Numbered from the stretch's first letter, positions 1 through 6,301 are shown. The stretch is 12,980 bases of DNA from Oscillospiraceae bacterium (GCA_016297675.1 JAEDGE010000051.1:1-12980), one strand, 5' to 3'. Numbers and translations are program-made. The notes: generated by a model from the sequence alone, not told the origin.

Positions 1-53
1 CATTGCCGGTATTGCAAAATTGTAGATTTTGCAATAGAGCCTAGTATAAAAGA
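1..53 (+). repeat. Right-hand end of a structured intergenic repeat (partial copy, cut by window start)
   Basis: Bases 1-53 match 3330-3382 at 52 of 53 positions. The visible part holds the 3' arm of one hairpin (ending in TTGCCGG), a complete hairpin at 11-35 with 11-bp arms around a GTA loop, the AGAGCC arm of a closing stem (36-41), and the right terminal inverted repeat ending AGTATA (43-48). The only mismatch, T21 against C3350, faces a G in the hairpin, so the RNA would keep a U-G pair. It lies in the same orientation as galK and ends 77 nt before it. The rest of the element would lie outside the window. Confidence 0.85.
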
Positions 54-64
54 AACGATTTCAG

Positions 65-83
65 ACAGAAGTTTTTCTTCTGT
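65..83 (+). other. Small perfect inverted repeat in the galK leader
   Basis: ACAGAAG (65-71) and CTTCTGT (77-83) are perfect inverted arms of 7 bp around a TTTTT loop. No T-tract follows, so it is not a convincing terminator. It could be an operator for a gal regulator or a leader hairpin. It is not shared with the leader of nusB, so it is not part of the repeat. I see no good -35/-10 pair between 54 and 130; TATAAC (91-96) and TATAAA (100-105) lack a fitting -35. The galK promoter is therefore probably upstream of the window. Confidence 0.35.
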
Positions 84-130
84 ACAACAATATAACAATT
101 ATAAAACAGTGATTTAAAAGGAGGCTCTTT

Positions 131-1426
131 ATGAAAGCAACAGAGTGGATGGAATCTTTTGCAAGCGGAAAAATGGATGACAAGCTGTCTTTCCTGTACG
201 GCAATGCAAAATCAGTACTGGAACAGCAGCGACAGCGTTATATGGATGCGATTCAGGAATTTACAAAACTGTATCCGAATCGGGAAGAACTGTATCTTTA
301 TTCTGCACCGGGCAGAACTGAAATCGGCGGAAATCATACGGATCATCAGCATGGTTGTGTGTTGGCAGCCGCAGTTAATCTGGATGCCATTGCGGTTGTA
401 TCTTTTCATGAGGAGCAAGTGATTCGCTTAAAGTCTGCAAATTATCCCCAGGATATTGTAGAATTGACAGATCTCAGTGTGCATTTGTCGGAGATGGGAA
501 AATCTTCTTCGCTGATCCGTGGCATTGCGGCTCGCTTTAAAGAAATGGGTGTAGCAGTTTCTGGATTTGATGCTTATACAACTTCTAATGTACTGAGTGG
601 CAGTGGTTTATCCTCTTCCGCAGCGTTTGAAGTATTGCTTGGTACGATTATTGATCAGCAATATAATGGTGGCAATGCTGGTGCAGTTGAAATTGCAAAA
701 ATCGGTCAGTATGCAGAAAATCGGTATTTTGGTAAGGGAAGCGGTCTGATGGATCAAATGGTAAGTTCTGTCGGCGGTTTTGTTTATATTGACTTTGCAG
801 ATGTAGAAAATCCAAAAATTCAGCAGCACAATCTGGATTTTGAGCAGGCTGGTTATCACATTTGTATTACGGATACCAAAGGCAGCCATGCGGATTTGAC
901 AGAAGATTATGTCAGCATTCCGCAAGAAATGAAGCAGGTTGCTGAACAGTTTGGAAAGCAATATCTGCGGGAAGTGGATCCGGGAGAGTTTTTTGAAGCG
1001 ATTCCGAAGCTGCACGGCGTTTGCAGTGACCGTGCCATTATGCGTGCAGTGCATTTCTTTGACGAAGATCGGCGTGCTTTACTGGAGAACAATGCATTGG
1101 CAGCGGACAATCTGGACTTTTTCTTTGAACTGGTGCGGCAGTCTGGGGACTCTTCTGCAAACTTGCTGCAAAATCTTTATTCCTGCCGGAAGCCGACAGA
1201 ACAGGGTATTCCGCTTGGAATTATGATGAGCAAGCGATTTCTGGGAAAGAGTGGTGCAGTACGGGTACACGGTGGTGGCTTTGCCGGCACCATTCAGGCA
1301 TTTGTACCAACTAAGGGAACAGAAGATTATGTAAAAGAGATGGAAGCTCTTTATGGTGAGGGGAGCTGCTATGTTCTGCGGATTCGTCCGGTTGGTGGAT
1401 TTTCATTTGCATCAGCGGTACGCTGA
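131..1426 (+). CDS. galK: Galactokinase-like GHMP kinase, clostridial type
   Basis: Probably phosphorylates galactose at C1 with ATP, the first committed step of the cytosolic Leloir pathway; the next gene is galT. The 431-residue protein shows all three GHMP kinase motifs: SAPGRTEIGGNHTDH (58-72), the phosphate-binding loop SGSGLSSSAAFE (156-167) and GGGFAG (381-386). The presumed catalytic Arg (R62) and Asp (D208, in GLMDQ) are present. The classic signature GRVNLIGEHTDY reads here as GRTEIGGNHTDH, so the Glu that contacts the sugar in characterised galactokinases is Asn. The protein is longer than the usual roughly 390 residues, partly from an extended N-terminus. The start is set by AAAGGAGG (116-123) seven bases upstream of ATG. 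A gap of 62 nt without a terminator joins it to galT. Another sugar substrate cannot be excluded, but the galT partner supports galactose. Confidence 0.88.
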   Translation: MKATEWMESFASGKMDDKLSFLYGNAKSVLEQQRQRYMDAIQEFTKLYPNREELYLYSAPGRTEIGGNHTDHQHGCVLAAAVNLDAIAVVSFHEEQVIRLKSANYPQDIVELTDLSVHLSEMGKSSSLIRGIAARFKEMGVAVSGFDAYTTSNVLSGSGLSSSAAFEVLLGTIIDQQYNGGNAGAVEIAKIGQYAENRYFGKGSGLMDQMVSSVGGFVYIDFADVENPKIQQHNLDFEQAGYHICITDTKGSHADLTEDYVSIPQEMKQVAEQFGKQYLREVDPGEFFEAIPKLHGVCSDRAIMRAVHFFDEDRRALLENNALAADNLDFFFELVRQSGDSSANLLQNLYSCRKPTEQGIPLGIMMSKRFLGKSGAVRVHGGGFAGTIQAFVPTKGTEDYVKEMEALYGEGSCYVLRIRPVGGFSFASAVR

Positions 1427-1488
1427 TAATTGGTTTTTGCATAAAATAAACAAGGCAGTATTGGAAAAATAGAAAGGACAAATATGCT

Positions 1489-2985
1489 ATGATTTGTGAC
1501 AAGATACAGCATTTGATTGCCTATGCAATGAAAAATGGTTTGATTACAGAAGCAGATCGGTTTGTCGTACAAAATCAATTGATGGAAGCTTTGCATTTGA
1601 CAGACTGGCAACTTTCTGATTCTGTTTCTTCTTGTGAGGACTCTATTGATGCGATTTTGCAGCCATTGGTTGATTACGCATGTGCTACAGGTGTGATTGC
1701 AGATACAGCCGCATCAAGAGACTTGTTTGACACCAAACTGATGGGAATTTTTACGCCAATGCCGCATGAGATGATTGCATCGTTTCAGCAGCACTATCAG
1801 GAAAGTCCGGAAGCAGCGACAGACTGGTATTATGATATTAGCCAAAAGTTGAATTATGTGCGTGCTGGTCGGATTGCAAAAGATAAAAAATGGAAATTTG
1901 CTTCTCAATATGGAATGCTGGATATTACTATTAACCGTTCTAAGCCGGAGAAAGATCCAAGAGATATCGCAGCCGCACGCAACCAGAAAGCAGCTGCTTA
2001 TCCGAAGTGTCAGCTTTGTCCGGAAAATGCCGGTTTTGCCGGCCATCCCAATCATCCGGCAAGGCAGAACTTGCGACCGATTCCGATGAAAATTTTCGGG
2101 CAGGACTGGCAGCTGCAATATTCGCCATATGGTTATTATAATGAACACTGTATCGTATTTAATGAAGCACACATTCCAATGAAAGTGGATCATGCAATTT
2201 TTGAAAAACTGTTCGATGTATTGGATTTCCTGCCGCATTATTTCATCGGCTCTAATGCAGATTTGCCGATTGTGGGCGGTTCGATTTTGAGTCATGAACA
2301 TTTTCAGGGTGGTCATTATACGTTTGCAATGGCAGTTGCTCCGATAGAAACATCAATTACACTGGCACAGTATCCGACGGTACAGGCTGGTATTTTGAAG
2401 TGGCCGATGTCGGTGGTTCGTCTGATATCAACAGACCGTAAAGCATTGTCAAATGCCTGCAATCAAATACTGGAGCAGTGGAGAGGTTACAGTGATGCAA
2501 CAGTTAGCGTATTTGCGGAGACAGATGGTATGCCACATAACACCATTACACCAATTGCACGTAAAAAGGGAGCCGCTTATGAGTGCGATTTGGTTTTGCG
2601 GAATAACCGCACCTCAGAGGATCGACCTCTCGGTATTTTCCATCCGAATCCCTCTTTGCACCACATTAAGAAAGAGAACATCGGTTTGATTGAAGTCATG
2701 GGACTGGCAGTGTTACCGGCAAGACTGGCGGTAGAACTGGAAGTGTTACAGCAGGCAATGCTGATGCATGCAGACTTAGCAGCCGATCCGCAAACGGCAG
2801 CACATGCTGATTGGGCAGTGGATATTTTGCAGCGGCATCCGGAATTCTGTGCAGAGAATGCAGAGTCGATTTTGCAGGCAGAAGTGGGAGCAGTGTTTGA
2901 ACAGGTACTTTGTGATGCAGGCGTTTTCAAGCGGGATGCCACCGGAAAGGCAGCATTCTTGCGGTTCTTGCAATTGTTTGCATAA
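1489..2985 (+). CDS. galT: UDP-glucose-hexose-1-phosphate uridylyltransferase, class II
   Basis: Transfers UMP from UDP-glucose to galactose 1-phosphate, giving UDP-galactose and glucose 1-phosphate, the second Leloir step. The 498-residue length and overall sequence fit the Firmicute class II GalT family (Bacillus type, about 500 residues), not the shorter class I enzymes. The active-site His-x-His-x-Gln motif is visible as SHEHFQGG with H269, H271 and Q273; by family analogy H271 would carry the uridylyl group. A CxxC pair (C174, C177) in KCQLCPENAGF may be a metal or structural site. An AAAGGA site (1473-1478) precedes the ATG. The upstream ATG at 1484 reads ATG CTA TGA and stops at once, so 1489 is the start. 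It follows galK in the same transcript and ends before the terminator at 3001. No galE is present in the window. Confidence 0.93.
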   Translation: MICDKIQHLIAYAMKNGLITEADRFVVQNQLMEALHLTDWQLSDSVSSCEDSIDAILQPLVDYACATGVIADTAASRDLFDTKLMGIFTPMPHEMIASFQQHYQESPEAATDWYYDISQKLNYVRAGRIAKDKKWKFASQYGMLDITINRSKPEKDPRDIAAARNQKAAAYPKCQLCPENAGFAGHPNHPARQNLRPIPMKIFGQDWQLQYSPYGYYNEHCIVFNEAHIPMKVDHAIFEKLFDVLDFLPHYFIGSNADLPIVGGSILSHEHFQGGHYTFAMAVAPIETSITLAQYPTVQAGILKWPMSVVRLISTDRKALSNACNQILEQWRGYSDATVSVFAETDGMPHNTITPIARKKGAAYECDLVLRNNRTSEDRPLGIFHPNPSLHHIKKENIGLIEVMGLAVLPARLAVELEVLQQAMLMHADLAADPQTAAHADWAVDILQRHPEFCAENAESILQAEVGAVFEQVLCDAGVFKRDATGKAAFLRFLQLFA

Positions 2986-3000
2986 TGGAAAAAACATAGA

Positions 3001-3044
3001 ATGGGGCTGCCGCATCGGACAACCATGCGGTAAGCCCTATTTTT
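3001..3044 (+). terminator. Intrinsic terminator of the galK-galT unit
   Basis: GGGCT-GCCGCAT (3004-3015) pairs with ATGCGGT (3025-3031) and AGCCC (3033-3037), giving a GC-rich stem of about 12 bp with one bulged A (3032) and one G-U pair. The stem is followed by TATTTTT (3038-3044). It starts 15 nt after the galT stop codon, where a Rho-independent terminator is expected. Confidence 0.9.
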
Positions 3045-3076
3045 CTGTAAAGTATGGAATCTGTTTTGCAGGCTAC

Positions 3077-3105
3077 TTGACGGAATATAAAAAATACGAT
3101 ATAAT
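3077..3105 (+). promoter_or_regulatory. Sigma-A type promoter of the nusB-recN operon
   Basis: TTGACG (3077-3082), a 17-bp A/T-rich spacer and TATAAT (3100-3105) give a near-perfect vegetative promoter, 11 of 12 bases matching consensus with ideal spacing. The predicted transcription start is near 3112. It lies after the galT terminator and before the repeat element, so it would give nusB an unusually long leader of about 310 nt that includes the whole repeat. Bases 3112-3204 between promoter and repeat hold nothing I recognise. Confidence 0.85.
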
Positions 3106-3201
3106 GAGAATCAGTCAGGGCGATGCAGGTGATACTGTTACAGCAAGAAGACTGCCTCGCACAGCATCAATCAATTACTGCCGACTGGCTCAGCATTGTC
3201 A

Positions 3202-3210
3202 TGATATACT
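3202..3210 (+). promoter_or_regulatory. Possible extended -10 promoter at the left end of the repeat
   Basis: TGATATACT (3202-3210) fits an extended -10 (TGnTATACT), but no good -35 hexamer stands 16-18 bases upstream. TATACT is also the tip of the left inverted repeat, so the likeness to a -10 box may be incidental. Confidence 0.2.
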
Positions 3211-3377
3211 GCCCTCTATTGCAAACAACAATGTTGTTTGCAATGCCGCCAAAAGCGGCTGCAAAGCCTACGGCTTTGCGAAGGCAGTATGAACGGCGGC
3301 TCTTGGTGGCAGAGCCACCACCGGCAATTCATTGCCGGTATTGCAAAATCGTAGATTTTGCAATAGAGCCTAGTATA
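3205..3377 (+). repeat. Structured repeat with terminal inverted repeats and two tandem four-way-junction folds
   Basis: This is the complete copy of the repeat also seen at 1-53; identity with that copy runs to 3382. The ends are inverted: TATACT (3205-3210) with AGTATA (3372-3377), and CTCTATTGCAAA (3214-3225) with TTTGCAATAGAG (3357-3368). Inside, module 1 is closed by ATACTGCC/GGCAGTAT (3206-3213/3283-3290) around hairpins at 3218-3244 (13-bp arms), 3245-3259 (5 bp) and 3261-3279 (8 bp). Module 2 is closed by GGCTCT/AGAGCC (3298-3303/3365-3370) around hairpins at 3304-3320 (7 bp), 3321-3338 (7 bp) and 3340-3364 (11 bp). It encodes no credible protein. It may be a MITE- or REP-like mobile element, a cis-acting leader RNA, or both. 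All pairings were found by eye, without energy calculations. Confidence 0.85.
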
Positions 3378-3423
3378 AAAGAGGACAATGTAGGGAGCAA
3401 GCTGGCTGCATAGGGAGGACGTT

Positions 3424-3846
3424 ATGACAAGACACGAAACAAGAGAGTGTGCATTTTACATTTTATTTGAAATGCAGTTTCAGGAAGATGCACCGGAAAC
3501 ATTATTTCAGATTGCGGAAGAATCTGCTGAACTTCCAATTTCTGATGCAGTAAAGGAAATGGTAAATGGTGTGGTCGCTCATCAGGCAGAATTGGATGAA
3601 ATTATCTCTGCTTACAGCACCAAACGAGTGCTCAATAGAATTCCGAAGATCAATCTGAGTATTTTACGACTGGCACTGTATGAGATTCGTTATGATGCAC
3701 AGATGCCAATGAATGCTGCAATTTCCGAGGCCATTTCTCTTGCAAAAGCATACGGCTATCAGGAAGATATTTCTTTTGTCAATGGCGTATTGGGCAACTA
3801 TGCTCGTGACCATTCTGAGGAAACTGGGACAGAATCCCATGCGTGA
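3424..3846 (+). CDS. nusB: Transcription antitermination factor NusB
   Basis: NusB is a small all-helical RNA-binding protein. With NusE (ribosomal protein S10) it binds boxA RNA and helps RNA polymerase read through rRNA operons. The 140-residue length is typical. N-terminal TRHETRECAFYILFEMQF matches the family start, and the C-terminal half shows the conserved INLSILRLALYEI (79-91), the NAAISEAISLAKAYG helix and the FVNGVLGNYAR end. The ATG follows AGGGAGGA (3412-3419) at five bases. It is the first gene after the promoter at 3077 and its leader contains the structured repeat. Its end overlaps the next gene by 8 bases, which suggests translational coupling. Confidence 0.95.
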   Translation: MTRHETRECAFYILFEMQFQEDAPETLFQIAEESAELPISDAVKEMVNGVVAHQAELDEIISAYSTKRVLNRIPKINLSILRLALYEIRYDAQMPMNAAISEAISLAKAYGYQEDISFVNGVLGNYARDHSEETGTESHA

Positions 3847-4792
3847 GTTTTTGGGGCTGGACACCAGCAATTATACCACATCCTGTGCCCTGTTAGATAC
3901 AGAGAGCGGACAGGTGCGGCAGGCAAAAAAATTACTTCCGGTAAAGGCTGGCATGGCAGGTTTGCGGCAGAGTGATGCCGTGTTTCATCATACTCGACAG
4001 TTGCCGGAAGTGTTGCAAACGCTGCTGCCGGAACCACCGCAAAACCTGACGGGTATTGGTGTAACAGTGCGTCCACGTAATATAGAGGGTTCCTATATGC
4101 CTTGTTTTCTTTGTGGAAAGACTGCTGCCAATATGATTGGTATTTCTGCTGGACTTCCTATTTATGAAACATCTCATCAGGTTGGGCATATTCTGGCAGC
4201 GTTATATTCTGCCCATATGCTTTCCTTGCTGCAAACCCGTTTTCTGGCGTTTCATGTCAGCGGTGGTACGACAGACTGTTTGCTTTGCGAACCGGATGAT
4301 ACGCTTTGTCTGAAAATCAAACAGGTTGGTACGTCGTTGGATTTGAAAGCTGGGCAGGCGATTGATCGGGTTGGGCTTATGTTACAATTGCAGTTCCCTT
4401 GCGGTGCAGAGCTGGAGCGTCTGGCTGCCAGTAGCACGGAGCAGTATCGTACTAAGCCGGTCATTCGAGAGGGAAACTGTTGCCTTTCCGGATTGGAAAA
4501 TCGTTGTCAGTCTATGATACAACAGGGCACTGCACCAGCAGATGTGGCACGTTATTGTCTGACGAGCGTGAGAGATACGATTTTTGAAATGACTGCTGCT
4601 GCCCGACAACAATATGGAGATTTACCCGTTCTTTATGCTGGAGGTGTGATGTCCAATCATTGGATGCGAGAAAAATTGTTACAGGCTGGTAATGTTTATT
4701 TTGCAGAACCAGCATTTTCCTGTGACAATGCTGTGGGGGCAGCCATCTATGCAGCGATACAGGCAGAAGGAGGTGTGACATGGCAGTCTTAA
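3839..4792 (+). CDS. TsaD/Kae1-like M22-family protein (paralogue, not a canonical TsaD)
   Basis: A 317-residue ASKHA-fold protein of the TsaD/Kae1 (old name: glycoprotease M22) family. Canonical TsaD makes the t6A base of ANN-decoding tRNAs using a metal held by two His and one Asp. Here these appear as HQVGH (H113, H117) and CDNAVGAA (D296), with an N-terminal GLDTSNYTTSCAL (6-18). However, SGGHT is SGGTT (141-145), the AGPGLVG-type loop is RPRNIEGS, and the GEAFDK region is AGQAIDR. It therefore looks like a divergent paralogue; a true tsaD should exist elsewhere. It occupies the place of folD in Bacillus. The start at 3839 gives homology from residue 2 and overlaps nusB by 8 bases. No good SD lies at the right distance, so translation probably depends on coupling to nusB. 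The substrate is unknown. Confidence 0.8.
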   Translation: MREFLGLDTSNYTTSCALLDTESGQVRQAKKLLPVKAGMAGLRQSDAVFHHTRQLPEVLQTLLPEPPQNLTGIGVTVRPRNIEGSYMPCFLCGKTAANMIGISAGLPIYETSHQVGHILAALYSAHMLSLLQTRFLAFHVSGGTTDCLLCEPDDTLCLKIKQVGTSLDLKAGQAIDRVGLMLQLQFPCGAELERLAASSTEQYRTKPVIREGNCCLSGLENRCQSMIQQGTAPADVARYCLTSVRDTIFEMTAAARQQYGDLPVLYAGGVMSNHWMREKLLQAGNVYFAEPAFSCDNAVGAAIYAAIQAEGGVTWQS

Positions 4793-6123
4793 CGGTCACA
4801 CAACTGAACCGCTATGTGACGTTTAAATTAAAAGAAGATATGCATTTGAACGGGATTCTGGTGCGAGGAGAAATTTCTGGTTTTGTCCGCAATCAGCGTT
4901 CCGGACATTGTTATTTTACACTGAAAGATGCAGAAAGCAGTGTGAAAGCGGTGCTATTCCGGAATCAGGCAAGTCGAATTCGGATTCCGCTTGCAGATGG
5001 TATGTGCGTGATTGCTGCTGGTTCTGCTACGTTGTATGAGCGGGATGGTGCGTTTCAGTTATATGTGACAGATTTGCAAACGGACGGTGTGGGACAGCAG
5101 CAGGCAAACTTAGAACAGCGGAAGAAAAAGCTGCACGCCATGGGTGTATTTGATGCTGCAAAGAAAAAAACGCTGCCGCCTTTTCCACAGAAAATCGGTG
5201 TGATAACCTCTGCATCCGGTGCAGCCATTCATGACATCGAGCAAGTAATTGGCAGACGATTTCCACTGGTACAGTTGTGTTTATTTCCGGCACAAGTACA
5301 GGGAGAAGCCGCACCGCAGTCCATTTGCCATGCCATGCAAACAGCTGCACAATCGGATTGTGATATTTTGATCATCGGGCGAGGCGGCGGTTCAGCGGAG
5401 GATTTACAGGCATTTCAGACCGAAGAAGTGGTGTTGGCAGTCTATCACTGTCCAATACCAGTCATTTCCGCAGTGGGACACGAAACAGATGAGACATTGA
5501 CGGATTATGCAGCAGATTTGCGTGCACCGACTCCATCTGCTGCTGCGGAATTAGCGGTACCATCCGCAGCGGATTTGTTTCAGCAGATACAGACATATTG
5601 TAGACGGATGCAGACAGCGATGGCATTATTATTACAGCAAAAACAGACGCAGCTTGCGGTACAGCAAAAGACACTTTCTCACTTTGCACCGCAGAAGCAG
5701 ATTTCTGTTTTGCAAAAGGTAGTACAGACAAACCGGCATCAGCTGCAAGGGGCTTTGCATAGAGTGTTGCAGGAACAGCAGATGCAACTGCAAACACTGG
5801 TACAGCGATTGCAGCAGCATTCTCCGCAGAATCGTTTGTTGGCATTGCAGCAGCAACAAAAAGGATTGACAAAACGGCTACAAACTGCCATGCAGCATCA
5901 GCTTCGGCAGCAGGCGTGGCGACTGCAAGTGCAGCAGGCAGCATTAGAGAGTAACAATCCGCTGCGGATTTTATCGAACGGATATGCCATTGTTTATCAG
6001 GGAAATCAAGTCATTCGGTCTGCCGAAGCACTCAAAGCAGGGGATCGTCTGACGATTCAGCTGGCACATGGTACCATACAGGTACAAGTTGTGGAGCAGG
6101 AGGGAGAATCACATGACATTTGA
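4780..6123 (+). CDS. xseA: Exodeoxyribonuclease VII large subunit
   Basis: Catalytic subunit of exonuclease VII, which with several XseB subunits degrades single-stranded DNA from both ends into oligonucleotides. The 447-residue length is typical. The N-terminal OB-fold (about 1-100) includes VRGEISGF and GHCYFTLKD. The catalytic core contains GVITSASGAAIHDI (140-153), GRGGGSAEDL (200-209) and SAVGHETDETLTDYAADLRAPTP (a split motif, 230-252). D152, R201, H234 and D237 appear to match the essential residues of the E. coli enzyme. A glutamine-rich coiled coil follows (about 265-395), then the terminal SNNPLRILSNGYA segment that caps the family. AAGGAGGT (4767-4774) lies five bases before the ATG. 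It overlaps the upstream gene by 13 bases and xseB by 11. Confidence 0.96.
   Translation: MAVLTVTQLNRYVTFKLKEDMHLNGILVRGEISGFVRNQRSGHCYFTLKDAESSVKAVLFRNQASRIRIPLADGMCVIAAGSATLYERDGAFQLYVTDLQTDGVGQQQANLEQRKKKLHAMGVFDAAKKKTLPPFPQKIGVITSASGAAIHDIEQVIGRRFPLVQLCLFPAQVQGEAAPQSICHAMQTAAQSDCDILIIGRGGGSAEDLQAFQTEEVVLAVYHCPIPVISAVGHETDETLTDYAADLRAPTPSAAAELAVPSAADLFQQIQTYCRRMQTAMALLLQQKQTQLAVQQKTLSHFAPQKQISVLQKVVQTNRHQLQGALHRVLQEQQMQLQTLVQRLQQHSPQNRLLALQQQQKGLTKRLQTAMQHQLRQQAWRLQVQQAALESNNPLRILSNGYAIVYQGNQVIRSAEALKAGDRLTIQLAHGTIQVQVVEQEGESHDI
6098..6103 (+). promoter_or_regulatory. Ribosome binding site that fixes the xseB start
   Basis: AGGAGG lies nine bases before the ATG at 6113 and within the last codons of xseA. 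The frame is open back to an ATG at 6068, but that start has no such site and would add 15 residues unlike XseB. Confidence 0.75.
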
Positions 6124-6301
6124 AGAAAATTTGCAGCAGCTGCAACAGCTGACAGAAAAGCTGGAGAAAGAATCGCTGCCATTGGAAGAAGCCATTGCAG
6201 TATATCAAAAGGGAATGCAGCTGTCAGAAGCCTGCCGGAATGCTTTGCAGGAAGCAGAAAAACAGTTTTCTTTGACAACAGAGGAGGTGCAGCAAGGATG
6301 A
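6113..6301 (+). CDS. xseB: Exodeoxyribonuclease VII small subunit
   Basis: Small helical subunit that binds the long coiled coil of XseA and is needed for a functional exonuclease VII complex. With the start at 6113 it has 62 residues, on the short side for the family (usually about 60-80). The family hallmarks are clear: TFEENLQQLQQLTEKLE (2-18), then SLPLEEAIAVYQKGMQLSEACRNALQEAEK (split motif, 22-51). The N-terminal helix is rich in Gln and Leu, as in the XseA coiled coil. It overlaps xseA by 11 bases and ispA by the four bases ATGA, so the three are likely translated in a coupled way. Confidence 0.92.
   Translation: MTFEENLQQLQQLTEKLEKESLPLEEAIAVYQKGMQLSEACRNALQEAEKQFSLTTEEVQQG

Noticed and set aside
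124..131. GCTCTTTA, a match to the NusB boxA core, at the galK start
   Set aside because: It overlaps the galK ribosome site and start codon and lacks a companion boxB or promoter-proximal setting. An eight-base match is easily chance. A weaker GCTCTT at 3299-3304 lies inside a repeat stem.
2804..3292. Open frame of 162 codons overlapping the galT end and the terminator
   Set aside because: It is out of frame inside galT, then crosses the terminator, the promoter and half the repeat. No coding signal supports it.
3205..3382. tRNA, riboswitch or CRISPR explanation for the structured repeat
   Set aside because: No TψC or anticodon features, no riboswitch core I recognise, and no regularly spaced direct repeats. 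Stem layout differs from tRNA.
3123..3413. Open frame of 96 codons across the nusB leader
   Set aside because: It runs through the hairpins of the repeat, has no ribosome site of note, no recognisable domain, and its composition follows the repeat sequence.
3391..3417. Direct repeat TAGGGAG (3391-3397 and 3411-3417) before nusB
   Set aside because: Seven bases in purine-rich leader sequence; the second copy is the ribosome site. Chance is the simplest reading.
5462..5944. Long minus-strand open frame (160 codons) within xseA
   Set aside because: It is the shadow of Gln-rich CAG/CAA codons of xseA, which read as Leu/Ala-rich frames on the other strand. xseA itself is complete and well conserved.
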